From assembly GCF_003205835.1 (NCBI RefSeq), contig NZ_CP029773.1, positions 3,938,501 through 4,002,500 of the forward strand: a DNA stretch of 64,000 nt. The letters are read 5' to 3'. Every line of letters begins with the position of its first letter. Positions within the stretch are counted from its first letter, which is position 1. Source of the stretch: Stenotrophomonas maltophilia. GTDB lineage: Bacteria > Pseudomonadota > Gammaproteobacteria > Xanthomonadales > Xanthomonadaceae. A model generated the notes under the pieces. That model made no database searches. It saw nothing but the letters and a program-made list of their open reading frames with translations, and was not told where the DNA came from. Positions 8,554-17,508 of this stretch are shown here, one piece after another. The position numbers and the translations under genes were made by a program.

Positions 8554-9156
8554 ATGCGGATCGACCTGTTACTGCTGGATGTGGATGGCGTTCTGGTGCA
8601 GTACCAGCGCGCGCAGCGCGTGCTGCACCTGGCGGAGGCGCTGGATGTCGCGCCGGAAACCGTGCAGGCCGCGCTGTACGACAGCGGGCTGGAAGCGGCG
8701 CATGACAATGGCACGCTGGATGGCCCGGCCTATCTGGCGCAGCTGAGCAAACAGCTGGGCCGCACCGTTGATGTGCACACCTGGATCGCGGCGCGACAGG
8801 CCGCCAGCCATCCACAGCCGGCCGTGCTGCAGCGGCTGCAGACACTGCAGCTGCCGATGGCGGTGCTGACCAACAATGGCGCACTGATGCAGCAGGCCTT
8901 GCCCACCCTGCTACCGGAACTGTTCCCTGCCCTGCAGGGCCGCGTGTTCTGCAGCGCGGATTTCGGCCTGCGCAAACCGGCGCCTGCGGTATTCCTGCGT
9001 ACGCTGGAAGCGCTCGGCGTGGCACCTGCGCGCACGCTGTTCGTCGATGACCTGTTCGCCAACGTGCGCGGCGCACGCGCCGCCGGCCTGCACGCGGAAA
9101 CCGTGCGCGATGGCCGGGGATTGGGCAAGGTGTTGAAGCGTTACGCGGTGAGCTGA
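8554..9156 (+). CDS. HAD-family hydrolase
   Basis: A 200-residue HAD superfamily phosphatase-like protein. Motif I is DVDGVLV (about residues 8-14), motif II is MAVLTNNG, and motif III/IV are FGLRKPAPAVF and TLFVDDLFANVRGARAAGL. The first catalytic aspartate (LLLDVDG) is present. The substrate is unknown; the small helical cap between residues 20 and 85 suggests a small phosphorylated metabolite. It diverges from azurin, and its end faces argD across a palindromic repeat. Confidence 0.88.
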   Translation: MRIDLLLLDVDGVLVQYQRAQRVLHLAEALDVAPETVQAALYDSGLEAAHDNGTLDGPAYLAQLSKQLGRTVDVHTWIAARQAASHPQPAVLQRLQTLQLPMAVLTNNGALMQQALPTLLPELFPALQGRVFCSADFGLRKPAPAVFLRTLEALGVAPARTLFVDDLFANVRGARAAGLHAETVRDGRGLGKVLKRYAVS

Positions 9157-9158
9157 TC

Positions 9159-9197
9159 GGGGTCAGAGCCCTCTCCGCAGGAGAGGGATCCGACCCC
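9159..9197. repeat. GGGGTC...GACCCC palindrome (copy B)
   Basis: A 39-base hairpin (GGGGTCAGAGCCCTCTCC, loop GCA, GGAGAGGGATCCGACCCC) between the convergent HAD and argD genes. It is a plausible two-way transcription stop. Confidence 0.8.
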
Positions 9198-9209
9198 AGC
9201 GCCGGGGCT

Positions 9210-10436
9210 TCAGCGCGCGGCGATGAACGCGGCAATCGCCGCGCGCAGGCGCTTCAGGCCTTCGGCCACTTCTTCGTCGGTGATGTTCAGCGACGGCACG
9301 AAGCGCAGTACATCCGGGCCGGCCTGCAGGGTCAGCAGGCCCTGCTCGGCGGCATGGTCGAGGATCGCCCCGGCCTGGCCGGCGAAGTCCTTGCTCAGCA
9401 CCGCGCCCAGCATCAGGCCACGGCCGCGCACGTCGCTGAACACGCCGAACTCGTCATTGATGCGGGCAAAGCCATCGCGCAGTGCCTTCGACTGGCGGCT
9501 GACGTTGGCGGCGATCTCCGCCGAGGCCAGCTTGCGCAGTGCCACGCGGGCCACTGCGGCAGCCAGCGGGTTGCCGCCGAAGGTGGTGCCATGCGCGCCA
9601 AACTGCATGGTCTCGGCCACCTTCGGGCCGGCCAGCATCGCACCGATCGGGAAGCCGCCACCGAGTGCCTTGGCCAGGGTGACCATGTCCGGCACCACGT
9701 CGTCCTGCCAGTGCGCGAACAGCGTGCCGGTGCGGCCCATGCCGGCCTGGATCTCGTCCAGCACCAGCAGCGCGTTGTGCTGGTCGCACAGTTCGCGCAC
9801 GCGCTTGAGGAAGCCGGACTTGGCCGGCATCACGCCGCCCTCGCCCTGGATCGGCTCCAGCATCACTGCAGCCACGTCGCCGGCGGCCATCGCGGTTTCC
9901 AGCTGCACCTCATCGTTGAAATCGATGTAGCGGAAGCCACCGGGCAGCGGCTCGTAGCCTTCCTGGTACTTCGGCTGAGCGGTGGCGGTCACCGCGCCCA
10001 TGGTGCGGCCGTGGAAGCTGCCGCGGAAGGTGATGATCACCCGCTTGTCGGCCGGACGCCCCTGGCTGGAGGCCCACTTGCGGACCATCTTGATCGCCAC
10101 TTCATTGGCTTCGGCGCCGGAATTGCACAGGAACACGCGCTCGGCGAAGCGGCTGGCCTTCACCAGCTCCTCGGCCAGGTGCAGCGGCGGCGCGCTGTAG
10201 AACACGTTGCTGGTGTGCCAGAGCTTGCCGGCCTGCTCGACCAGCGCGGCCACCAGGTCCGGGTCGTTGTGGCCCAGGCCGCACACGGCGATGCCGGCAG
10301 CCAGGTCGATGAACTCACGGCCCTGGCTGTCCCACACGCGGGCGCCCTGGCCTCGCTCCAGTACCACCTGGCGGGGCTTGTAGACCGGCAGGTAATAGTG
10401 CGAAAGGGAGATCAGCGGATCGGTAGCGGCGGTCAT
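9210..10436 (-). CDS. argD: acetylornithine/ornithine family aminotransferase ArgD
   Basis: A 408-residue class-III PLP aminotransferase. The sequence has GQEGREF-type N-terminus (RVWDSQGREFIDLAAGIAVCGLGH), FLCNSGAEANEVAIKMVRKW, the ITFRGSFHGRTMGAVTATAQPKYQ region, VLDEIQAGMGRTG, and the PLP lysine in TLAKALGGGFPIGAML. This pattern is ArgD/AstC type, converting N-acetylglutamate semialdehyde to acetylornithine (or succinylornithine in catabolism). No other arg or ast gene is nearby, so the biosynthetic and catabolic roles cannot be told apart. The start MTAATDPLISLSHYYLPVY is typical. Confidence 0.93.
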   Translation of the reverse strand: MTAATDPLISLSHYYLPVYKPRQVVLERGQGARVWDSQGREFIDLAAGIAVCGLGHNDPDLVAALVEQAGKLWHTSNVFYSAPPLHLAEELVKASRFAERVFLCNSGAEANEVAIKMVRKWASSQGRPADKRVIITFRGSFHGRTMGAVTATAQPKYQEGYEPLPGGFRYIDFNDEVQLETAMAAGDVAAVMLEPIQGEGGVMPAKSGFLKRVRELCDQHNALLVLDEIQAGMGRTGTLFAHWQDDVVPDMVTLAKALGGGFPIGAMLAGPKVAETMQFGAHGTTFGGNPLAAAVARVALRKLASAEIAANVSRQSKALRDGFARINDEFGVFSDVRGRGLMLGAVLSKDFAGQAGAILDHAAEQGLLTLQAGPDVLRFVPSLNITDEEVAEGLKRLRAAIAAFIAAR

Positions 10437-10499
10437 GGCAGTCGACAGGGTTCAGGAATCCCCATTCTCGCGCCGGAACCCCTGCGGCACAATGCGCCC

Positions 10500-11372
10500 A
10501 TGCGACCGTTTTCCGCCCCCCAGCTGAACCCCGCCACCGAGACCGGCTGGCGCCGTCGGTGGTTCGACATCATCTACCGCCATGACTCGCGGCCCTCGCG
10601 CAATTTCGACCTGATCCTGGTGGTGGCGATCATCGCCAGCATCCTGGTGGTGATGATCGACAGCGTGCAGCACCTGCATGCCGAATGGTCCACCGGCCTG
10701 TACATCCTGGAATGGGGCTTCACGATCATCTTCACCGCCGAGTACCTGCTGCGGCTGGCGGTGGTCAAGCGCCCGCTGCGTTACGCGGTGAGCATCTGGG
10801 GCATCATCGACCTGCTGTCGATCCTGCCCGCCTACCTGTCGATGTTCATCCCCGGCGCGCAGAGCCTGCTGGTGGTGCGCGCGCTGCGCATCCTGCGCGT
10901 GTTCCGCATCCTCAAGCTGACCCGCTACATCGAGGAAAGCGGCGTGTTGATGACGTCGCTGTGGCGCAGCCGGCGCAAGGTGCTGGTGTTCCTGTTCACG
11001 GTGATCACCATCACCATCATCGCCGGCGCACTGATGTACGTGATCGAGGGCCCCGAACACGGCTTCACCAACATCCCGGCCAGCATGTACTGGGCGGTGG
11101 TGACCATGGCCACGGTCGGCTTTGGCGACATCGTGCCGCAGACCGTGCTCGGCCGCTTCGTCACCTCGGTACTGATCCTGATCGGCTACAGCATCATCGC
11201 CGTGCCCACCGGCATCTACACCGCCGAACTGGCCAGCACCATGCGCGAAGCCGAGCTGGCCGCGCGTCGTGATGCACGTGGCTGCCCGGAGTGTGGACTG
11301 GAAGGGCACGAGCCGGATGCGCGGCACTGCCGCAAGTGTGGTGGCCAGCTGCCGGATGCGTTCAGTCATTGA
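10500..11372 (+). CDS. voltage-gated potassium channel with C-terminal zinc ribbon
   Basis: A 290-residue inner-membrane protein with six transmembrane segments. An S4-like voltage-sensor helix, RALRILRVFRILKLTRY (residues 127-143, arginines every third residue), precedes a pore with the selectivity filter TVGFGD (205-210), the Gly-Phe-Gly variant of K+ channels. After S6 comes a cytoplasmic tail ending in a zinc ribbon: Cys262, Cys265, Cys277 and Cys280 (CPEC and CRKC). Closest to Kv/KvAP-type ion_trans channels. The ribbon could bind metal or a partner; the evidence for this is the motif only. It diverges from argD. Confidence 0.9.
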   Translation: MRPFSAPQLNPATETGWRRRWFDIIYRHDSRPSRNFDLILVVAIIASILVVMIDSVQHLHAEWSTGLYILEWGFTIIFTAEYLLRLAVVKRPLRYAVSIWGIIDLLSILPAYLSMFIPGAQSLLVVRALRILRVFRILKLTRYIEESGVLMTSLWRSRRKVLVFLFTVITITIIAGALMYVIEGPEHGFTNIPASMYWAVVTMATVGFGDIVPQTVLGRFVTSVLILIGYSIIAVPTGIYTAELASTMREAELAARRDARGCPECGLEGHEPDARHCRKCGGQLPDAFSH

Positions 11373-11427
11373 TGCGGGCGCCGGCGATGTACACCGGCGC
11401 TCGCTGATCACGCGATGAGCGGGAGCG

Positions 11428-12420
11428 CTACTGGCGGTTGCTCTGGAAAACGAGCGTGTTGTATTCCTGCATCAGCTTGTTGGCAGAGCCACGCGGCGCC
11501 ATCGACGGCGAATCAAGCATGCGTCGTTCGAAATCGGTGTAAGGCTTCTTCTCGCTGACGCGCTGCAGCCGCTCCTTGCCTTCGCGCCGGAAATTCTCGG
11601 CCCCTCGTTCGAAGCCTTCCCAGTCCGACTTGCCCGGTTCCTGGTCGGCAACCTTGGCGTGCGCTTCATCGGAAATGCGGTTGAAGGCATCCAGGCGTTC
11701 GCGGGCCTTGGCCTGATCGAAATCATCCTCGCTCATCAGATCCATGATGGCCTTGGCTTCCAGCATCATCGCCAGACGGTAGTACTCGCGCGTGCGCCCC
11801 TCGGCCTGCTCCAGAACCTTGAGCTGCTCGCGTTGGGCAGCATCGTTCTGGCGCTCCAGCTCGGCATTGAACGTTTCGCTGGCAGCCACGAAATCCTTGA
11901 AAGCGGCCATCAAGGGCGCGTGCAGCTGCTTGCCCTTGGCGAACTGGTCGTCTTCGTAGTCCTGGCGATCGTAGTAGTCATGCGCGTCCTTGCTGAGCGG
12001 CACCAGCGCCTTCAGCGCCTGCTGGTAATGGCCTGCAGCGGCATCCAGATCGGCCAGCGCCGGCTTGGCAGCAATCGCCTCGGTCACCGGAGCGCCGCAC
12101 TGCTTCATGTCGTAGCCGCTGATCTCGAACGGGCCGTACACGTGCGTCTCGCGTCCGGTCGGGCCAGCGTCGACATCCTTGATCCAGCGCGTGTAGGACT
12201 GGATGCTGCCGTGGGTTTTCGAATCCAGCGCGTTGAAGCAGCCGATGTAGGCGTTGAGCTTGGCGGTCAACTGCTGCTGTGTATCGGACGGGGCCGTGCT
12301 GGCGTCCGGCGTGCCGGAGGCAGCGGCGCCGCCTGCAGCTGCGGGGGCCTTGCCACCGCAGGCGGTCAGGATCAACGACAGCGAAGCGGCCAGCGCCGCG
12401 ACGGAAAGAGTGCGTGACAT
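11428..12420 (-). CDS. DUF3829 (YiiG-type) lipoprotein
   Basis: A 330-residue lipoprotein (signal SLSLILTAC, lipobox Cys near residue 20) with an Ala/Gly/Ser-rich linker, then a helical domain of the DUF3829/YiiG type: LNAYIGCFNALDSKTHGSIQSYTRWI and a long Glu/Lys/Arg-rich helical middle. The C-terminal half also has LDSPSMAPRGSANKLMQEYNTLVFQSN. Function unknown. It starts at MSRTLSVAALAA. It is convergent with the K+ channel; a 93-base gap with a GGCCGAGGG/CCCTCGGCC hairpin separates it from the upstream SDR gene. Confidence 0.8.
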   Translation of the reverse strand: MSRTLSVAALAASLSLILTACGGKAPAAAGGAAASGTPDASTAPSDTQQQLTAKLNAYIGCFNALDSKTHGSIQSYTRWIKDVDAGPTGRETHVYGPFEISGYDMKQCGAPVTEAIAAKPALADLDAAAGHYQQALKALVPLSKDAHDYYDRQDYEDDQFAKGKQLHAPLMAAFKDFVAASETFNAELERQNDAAQREQLKVLEQAEGRTREYYRLAMMLEAKAIMDLMSEDDFDQAKARERLDAFNRISDEAHAKVADQEPGKSDWEGFERGAENFRREGKERLQRVSEKKPYTDFERRMLDSPSMAPRGSANKLMQEYNTLVFQSNRQ

Positions 12421-12513
12421 GTGCTCACATCCTTGTTGAAAACGATTACAGCCACACATTCTAGCGCAGCAGGCCGAGGGTCGCAGCCCTCGGCCTCTTC
12501 CGGCGACGCGCGG

Positions 12514-13332
12514 TCAATCCAGGAACAGGTCCGGCAACAACGCGCGCGACGGATCCACTGCATAGCCGGAAAGATCGGTGACACCGGCCTGCGCCAGCAC
12601 TTCATCGTCGATCAGGAACTGGCCGTGGAAACCGGCCGCTTCGCGCACCAGCACCGCATGGGAGGCATCGGCCATGATCTGTGGCGTGCGGCAGCCGGCC
12701 GCATCCACGCCCGGAATCATGTTGATCGCATCGGTGGCGATCACCGTGCGCGGCCACAGCGCATTCACCGCCACGCCCTGCGGACCGAATTCTGCGGCCA
12801 GGCCCAGGGTGACGAAGCTCATGCCCATCTTCGCCAGCGTGTAGCCGGTGTGCGGTGCCCACCACTTCGGCGCCAGGCTCGGCGGCGGCGCCAGGGTGAG
12901 GATGTGCGGGTTCGGCGCCTGCAGCAGGTACGGCAGGCAGGCCTGCGCGCACAGGAAGCTGCCGCGTGAGTTGACCTGCTGCATCAGGTCGAAACGCTTC
13001 ATCGGCGTATCCAGCGTGCCGCGCAACCAGATCGCGCTGGCGTTGTTGATCAGGATGTCGATGCCACCAAAGGTATCGACCGTGGCCGCCACCGCCGCCT
13101 GCACCTGCTCTTCCTCGCGGATGTCGCACTTCAGGGCCAGGCCCTGGCCGCCGGCCGCCGTTACCGCTTCGGCAGCGCTGTGGATGGTGCCCGGCAGCTT
13201 CGGATTCGGCACCGACGACTTGGCCGCGATGGCCACGTTGGCGCCGTCGCGCGCGGCACGCAGTGCGATGGCCAGGCCGATGCCACGCGAGGCACCGGTG
13301 ATGAAAAGGGTTTTGCCCTGCAGACTGCCCAC
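12514..13332 (-). CDS. SDR family oxidoreductase, HSDL2-like
   Basis: A 272-residue NAD(P)-dependent short-chain dehydrogenase. The cofactor motif is TGASRGIG, followed by the LINNASA motif and the catalytic pair in GYTLAKMGMS (Tyr-x3-Lys). The C-terminal half with NALWPRTVIATDAI and the HGQFLIDDEVL segment resembles the HSDL2 (hydroxysteroid dehydrogenase-like 2) group. The substrate is unknown. Two GTG starts are possible, 13341 and 13332; GGAG lies 8 bases from the second, and MGSLQGKTLFITG is the typical beginning, so 13332 is chosen. Expression partners are not evident. Confidence 0.85.
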   Translation of the reverse strand: MGSLQGKTLFITGASRGIGLAIALRAARDGANVAIAAKSSVPNPKLPGTIHSAAEAVTAAGGQGLALKCDIREEEQVQAAVAATVDTFGGIDILINNASAIWLRGTLDTPMKRFDLMQQVNSRGSFLCAQACLPYLLQAPNPHILTLAPPPSLAPKWWAPHTGYTLAKMGMSFVTLGLAAEFGPQGVAVNALWPRTVIATDAINMIPGVDAAGCRTPQIMADASHAVLVREAAGFHGQFLIDDEVLAQAGVTDLSGYAVDPSRALLPDLFLD

Positions 13333-13440
13333 GTTCCACACTCCAGCGTATGCAATGAGCCGCTAGTATGCCGCGCCGACGCGGAGTTCACCCGGCCTTG
13401 ACGATACTCAGGCCTCCAGACAACGCACGAGGTCCACGCC

Positions 13441-14124
13441 ATGCGCCGTTCCCGCCTGTTGCTGCCTGCCCTGGGGCTTGCCCTGCTGACTGCCTGCCAG
13501 GGCCGTTCGCCGGAACCCGGCAAGGAGCCACCCGCCGGTGACGCGCCCAGCGCGGAGAAGGCCGCCGCCGACGGCAAGATGCGCTGGAGCGAGGCGGTGG
13601 TCTGGGATGGCGACCTCAACGCCTGCCGCCAGGGCGAGAATGCGGCCACCCGTGATTGCCTGCGCGATGCGATGCGCGCGGGTGGCGCAAGTGCCGATGC
13701 CGTTACCGCGGCCGAGCAGTTGTCCAGCGGCGGTGAGCTGGCCTATGTGACCGCCTGGCACGAGAACGAAGGGCTGGGCATTGCCACGGTCGAGTATCCC
13801 TTCCGCGCCAATACCAACGAGGGCACGCGACTGGTCGATGCCAGCGGCAAGCGCATCGACGTGGATGCCGTGCAGTTGGACGACACCCTGCGTGCCGACC
13901 CGACCGTGCAGGAACTGCTGAAAGCCAGCCCGCAGGCCACGCCGTTCGCGCCGGCACAGTCGGCCGGCGCTTCGCCATTGGATAACGGCGGCATCCGCCT
14001 GCTGTACCGCACGCCGCTGCGCGACTGCCACGCCTGCCCGGACGTGGGGCAGCTGCAGATCGCCTATGACTTCGATGCCAAGCGCAACTTCATTGGCCAA
14101 CAGGTGGTGCCGGCGGCACCGTAA
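13441..14124 (+). CDS. hypothetical lipoprotein
   Basis: A 227-residue protein with a lipoprotein signal (LPALGLALLTAC, Cys near residue 19). A Pro/Glu/Lys/Ala-rich linker leads into a domain with two cysteine pairs (LNACRQGENAATRDCLRD and LRDCHACPDVGQ). The end YDFDAKRNFIGQQVVP looks like a folded beta region. No family was recognised with certainty. It stands alone, between a divergent SDR gene and an inverted SMAG pair. Confidence 0.75.
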   Translation: MRRSRLLLPALGLALLTACQGRSPEPGKEPPAGDAPSAEKAAADGKMRWSEAVVWDGDLNACRQGENAATRDCLRDAMRAGGASADAVTAAEQLSSGGELAYVTAWHENEGLGIATVEYPFRANTNEGTRLVDASGKRIDVDAVQLDDTLRADPTVQELLKASPQATPFAPAQSAGASPLDNGGIRLLYRTPLRDCHACPDVGQLQIAYDFDAKRNFIGQQVVPAAP

Positions 14125-14138
14125 GGCCACCGACCTTT

Positions 14139-14237
14139 GTAGAGCCGAGCCATGCTCGGCTCATTGAATGCAGCCGAGCATGGCTCGGCTCTACAACGCG
14201 ATTCTGCCCGGCGCTTCCACGCATGGCGTGGATCTAC
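14139..14237. repeat. SMAG elements: inverted pair plus a third copy at the DUF2867 stop
   Basis: GTAG + AGCCGAGCCATGCTCGGCT (from 14139) faces its mirror copy ending at 14194. A third palindrome of another subtype (TCCACGCATGGCGTGGA + TCTAC) at 14216-14237 provides the stop codon of the leftward DUF2867 gene. Confidence 0.85.
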
Positions 14238-14740
14238 CGGTACAACCGCACCTGCTTCTCCAGCAGATGCGGCACGATCAGCCGATGCACGGGTGCGACC
14301 GGCAGCATGTACACACGCCCGAACGTGTTGTGCGTATGCACCACGGTCGCCACTTCCAGCACGTCGCCCTGCCACTGCAGCGCCAGCTGCACGCGCAGGT
14401 GGCGGTCGTCGTCTTCCAGCACGATGGCATCGTCGTCCAGCGACCGCAGGGTGAAGATGCCCAGCCGCTGGCCGGGTTGAGGATCCTCAACATCCTGCAC
14501 CGCACGCAACGAGCCCAGGTGCTTCATGCCGAGCAGGCGCATGCCGCGATTGCGCAGCGCCATCAGCCCATCGAACCAGCCGGGAATGGTCGCCGCCATA
14601 TCGCGGTAGGCCTGCAGGGCCGAGCGCCCATCGCGACGAGTCGTCGCCTGGCAGGCGTGCACGAAGTCGGCACCGGGCAACTGCGCACGCAGCACACTGC
14701 AGGCAGTTGGCGGCCTGCTCACGACGGACGCACTGCTCAC
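14234..14740 (-). CDS. DUF2867 domain-containing protein
   Basis: A 168-residue protein of the DUF2867 family (MLRLLG-type GMRLLGMKHLGSLRAVQDV, ILEDDDRHL and the C-terminal VATVVHTHNTFGRVYMLPVAPVHRLIVPHLL). The family is of unknown function and often sits with polyketide or oxidoreductase domains. The start is the GTG at 14740, which overlaps the stop of the upstream kinase (GTGA), so they are probably co-translated. The stop TAG is part of a SMAG GTAG head. Confidence 0.78.
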   Translation of the reverse strand: MSSASVVSRPPTACSVLRAQLPGADFVHACQATTRRDGRSALQAYRDMAATIPGWFDGLMALRNRGMRLLGMKHLGSLRAVQDVEDPQPGQRLGIFTLRSLDDDAIVLEDDDRHLRVQLALQWQGDVLEVATVVHTHNTFGRVYMLPVAPVHRLIVPHLLEKQVRLYR

Positions 14741-15399
14741 GGCTTCGGCCCCTGCCCTTCGTTGTCTTCCCAATGCAGGATGCGGCGGGTGACGAAGCGA
14801 TAGACCGGCTTGCCGGTAGCAAACCACAGTTCGCGCACCCACGAGGTGCGCTTGAGCAACCGCTTCTCCACCGGGGTGAGCGACTCGCGGCAATACATGC
14901 GCTTGTGCTTGAGCAGGTGGCGCAGGTCCTCGCGGGCCAGCAGCCGCATCCAGCGCGAGCGCGGGTTGCCTATCACCGCCAGCTGGAAGTCGATCAGCGC
15001 TGGACGACCGTCTTCGGTGACCAGCCAGTTGGCTTCCTTGGCCAGATCGTTGTGGGCCACGCCATTGCGGTGCAGCTGCTGCAGCAGCCGACGCGCCGAG
15101 CGGAACCAGGCCAGGTCACCGCGTGGTGGACGCTGGTACATGGCATCGCCGGCCATGAAGCTGCGGTCGAGATGACGGCCATCCCACGCCAGCAGCTGCG
15201 GCACATCGGCCATGCCGTGGATGTGGCGCAGCGCGCGTGCTTCGCGGCGGGCCAGCCACCAGGCCGGCAGCCGCAGCCACAGCGGCGTGGCGCCCAGATC
15301 ACGGCGCACGAAGGGGCCATCGGGCCCTTTCACAAGAAGGATCTGGCCGAAGCTGTCGGCCTTCAATGCGTGCGGTGGAGCGTCTGGCGAATGCGGCAT
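14737..15399 (-). CDS. small protein kinase-like (RIO/LPS-kinase type)
   Basis: A 220-residue cytoplasmic protein with a minimal kinase fold. The catalytic-loop sequence NGVAHNDLAKEANWLV (His-Asn-Asp in place of HRD) and the metal-binding PALIDFQLAV (DFQ in place of DFG) are visible at about residues 112-145. This pattern resembles LPS heptose kinases and RIO-like kinases. Whether it phosphorylates LPS or a protein cannot be told from sequence. It overlaps the DUF2867 gene by four bases. It diverges from the DedA-PAP2 gene. Confidence 0.75.
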   Translation of the reverse strand: MPHSPDAPPHALKADSFGQILLVKGPDGPFVRRDLGATPLWLRLPAWWLARREARALRHIHGMADVPQLLAWDGRHLDRSFMAGDAMYQRPPRGDLAWFRSARRLLQQLHRNGVAHNDLAKEANWLVTEDGRPALIDFQLAVIGNPRSRWMRLLAREDLRHLLKHKRMYCRESLTPVEKRLLKRTSWVRELWFATGKPVYRFVTRRILHWEDNEGQGPKP

Positions 15400-15484
15400 G
15401 GGCCCATTCTAGGCGATGGCGACGGTTGCAAACGGTCACGAAGCGGCTGGGAACCAGTCACCTTCACGCCCCTATAATCGGGCA

Positions 15485-17482
15485 ATGGACTCTTCATGGA
15501 TCGACGCCACGCTCGCGTGGATTGCCGCTCACCCCGTGCTGGCGGGTGCCGTTATCTTCCTCATCGCCTTCTGCGATGCGGTGATCATTCTTGGCGCCAT
15601 CGTGCCGGCGCTGCCGCTGCTGTTCGCGGTGGGCGTGTTCATCGGCCTGGGCCAGATCTCCGGGCCGTACGCGGTGGCGGCAGCGGCACTGGGCGCGTTC
15701 GCCGGTGATGGCATCAGCTACTGGATCGGCCGCCGCTGGGGTGACCGCCTGCGCGGCGTGTGGCCGTTCAGCCGCTACCCGCAGCTGCTCGACCGCGGTG
15801 AGAACCTGTTCCGCCGCAATGCCTTCAAGAGCATCCTGATCGCACGCTACGTGGGCGCGATCCGACCGTTCGTGCCGGCCATCGCCGGCATGATGAAGAT
15901 GCCCGCCAGCCGTTACGTGCAGGCCAGCGGCATCGCCAGCATCTCCTGGGCGGTGCTGTTCCTGGCGCCGGGCTGGATTCTTGGCGAAGCTTACGACGCA
16001 GTCGCGGCGGTGGCCGGGCGTCTGGTGGTGGTGGTCGGCCTGCTGGCGGTGATCCTCGGCCTGGTCTGGGCCATCGTGCTGTACGGCTATCGCTGGTCGG
16101 CCGCGCGCATGGACAACTGGCTGGCGCGCCTGCTGGATTGGTCCAATCGTCACCCGACGCTGGGCCGCTACACCGTCGGCGTGCTTGATCCCAAGCGCCG
16201 CGAATCGGTGCCGCTGGCGATGCTGGCGTTGATGCTGCTGGTACTGGGCTGGGGCTGGTTCGCGCTGCTGACCGTGGTGGTCGCACACGGCGAGCCGCTG
16301 GCGATCGACCTGCTGGTGCACCAGGCCATGCTGGCACTGCGCAACCCGCTGGCCGACTACCCGATGGCCGCGCTGGCGTCGCTGGGTGCCTGGCAGGTAC
16401 TGCTGCCGGCCACGGCGGCGGCGATGGGCTACCTGATCTGGCGCCGGCGCTGGATGGCCGCCGCGCACTGGCTGGCCGCGCTTGCCTTCGGCCTGGCGCT
16501 GACCATGCTGCTCGGTGCCACCGTGGATGTGGTGCGCCCGGTCGACGCCAGCAGCGGCTTCGGCTTCCCGTCGGTGTCGGTGACCATGGCCACCATCACC
16601 TTCGGCTTCTTCGCAGTGCTGATCGCCCGCGAGATGCCCGGCCGCACCCGCGTCTGGCCGTACCTGGTGTCCGGCATCGTGGTCAGCCTGATCGGCTTCT
16701 CACGCCTGTACCTGGGCGCGCATTGGCTGAGCGATGTGATCGGCGGCATGCTGTTCGGCACGTTCTGGCTGCTGGTGCTGGGCATCGCCTACCGCCGCCG
16801 CTTCAACCGCTCGTTCTGGGTGAAGCCGGTGGCCTGGCTGTTCTACGGCGTCTTCGCCGTGGCGGCGATGTGGTACGCACCGCGCCATATCCCGGTGAAG
16901 CTGAAACGCTTCGAGCCGACCCTGCCGGCACCGCAGGCGATGGACATGCAGGCGTGGTGGCAGCACGACTGGGCCACGCTGCCGGCGCGCCGCAACGAGT
17001 TCGACGACGACCAGCGCTGGCCGCTGGACGTGCAGGTGGCGGGCCCGCTGGCGCCGCTGCAGGCGCAGCTGGAAGCCCGTGGCTGGAAGCGGCAGGAGCA
17101 GGCCGGCTGGCAGCAGGCGCTGCTGATGCTGGACAAGAACACCGGCGCCGACGAGCTGCCGGTGTTGCCGGCAACGCTGGACACCCGCGTGGAAGCATTG
17201 CTGATGGTGCGCCAGGGCGCGCAGCCGGATGAGCGCTACGTGCTGCGCCTGTGGCCGGCGCCTGCGCAGCTGCAGCCGGGCAACACGCCGTTGTGGCTGG
17301 GCAGCGCACAGACCCTGCGCTACGAGCGCCACTTCGAATGGATCGGCATGTGGCACCCGCTGCGTGGCGTCGACCCGGCCATGAATGCCGTGAAGGAAGC
17401 CGTACAGGGCTTGCCGCAGCACGAGGATGTGCACAGCGAAACCGGATTGCCGGTGCTGCGGTTGAAGACCACCGCGCCCTGA
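15485..17482 (+). CDS. DedA-PAP2-LssY_C membrane fusion protein
   Basis: A 665-residue inner-membrane protein with three parts. Residues 15-200 are a DedA/SNARE-associated domain (GDGISYWIGRRWGDRLR, ILIARYVGAIRPFVPAIAGM). Residues 245-430 resemble a PAP2 phosphatase domain, with motif III intact (SRLYLGAHWLSD: Ser406, Arg407, His413, Asp417) but motif I lacking its Lys and motif II reading PSVS (362-365) instead of PSGH. Residues 475-665 are an LssY C-terminal domain. DedA proteins are lipid flippases or transporters; loss of the PSGH histidine makes phosphatase activity doubtful. It starts at ATG 15485. It may handle undecaprenyl or phospholipid phosphates. Confidence 0.85.
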   Translation: MDSSWIDATLAWIAAHPVLAGAVIFLIAFCDAVIILGAIVPALPLLFAVGVFIGLGQISGPYAVAAAALGAFAGDGISYWIGRRWGDRLRGVWPFSRYPQLLDRGENLFRRNAFKSILIARYVGAIRPFVPAIAGMMKMPASRYVQASGIASISWAVLFLAPGWILGEAYDAVAAVAGRLVVVVGLLAVILGLVWAIVLYGYRWSAARMDNWLARLLDWSNRHPTLGRYTVGVLDPKRRESVPLAMLALMLLVLGWGWFALLTVVVAHGEPLAIDLLVHQAMLALRNPLADYPMAALASLGAWQVLLPATAAAMGYLIWRRRWMAAAHWLAALAFGLALTMLLGATVDVVRPVDASSGFGFPSVSVTMATITFGFFAVLIAREMPGRTRVWPYLVSGIVVSLIGFSRLYLGAHWLSDVIGGMLFGTFWLLVLGIAYRRRFNRSFWVKPVAWLFYGVFAVAAMWYAPRHIPVKLKRFEPTLPAPQAMDMQAWWQHDWATLPARRNEFDDDQRWPLDVQVAGPLAPLQAQLEARGWKRQEQAGWQQALLMLDKNTGADELPVLPATLDTRVEALLMVRQGAQPDERYVLRLWPAPAQLQPGNTPLWLGSAQTLRYERHFEWIGMWHPLRGVDPAMNAVKEAVQGLPQHEDVHSETGLPVLRLKTTAP

Positions 17483-17508
17483 CCGGCACCGGTGCGCGAT
17501 CACCCACT

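Noticed and set aside
9210..10436. Assignment as astC (arginine catabolism)
   Set aside because: No astA, astD, astB or astE nearby; sequence alone does not separate the two, so argD is kept as the general name.
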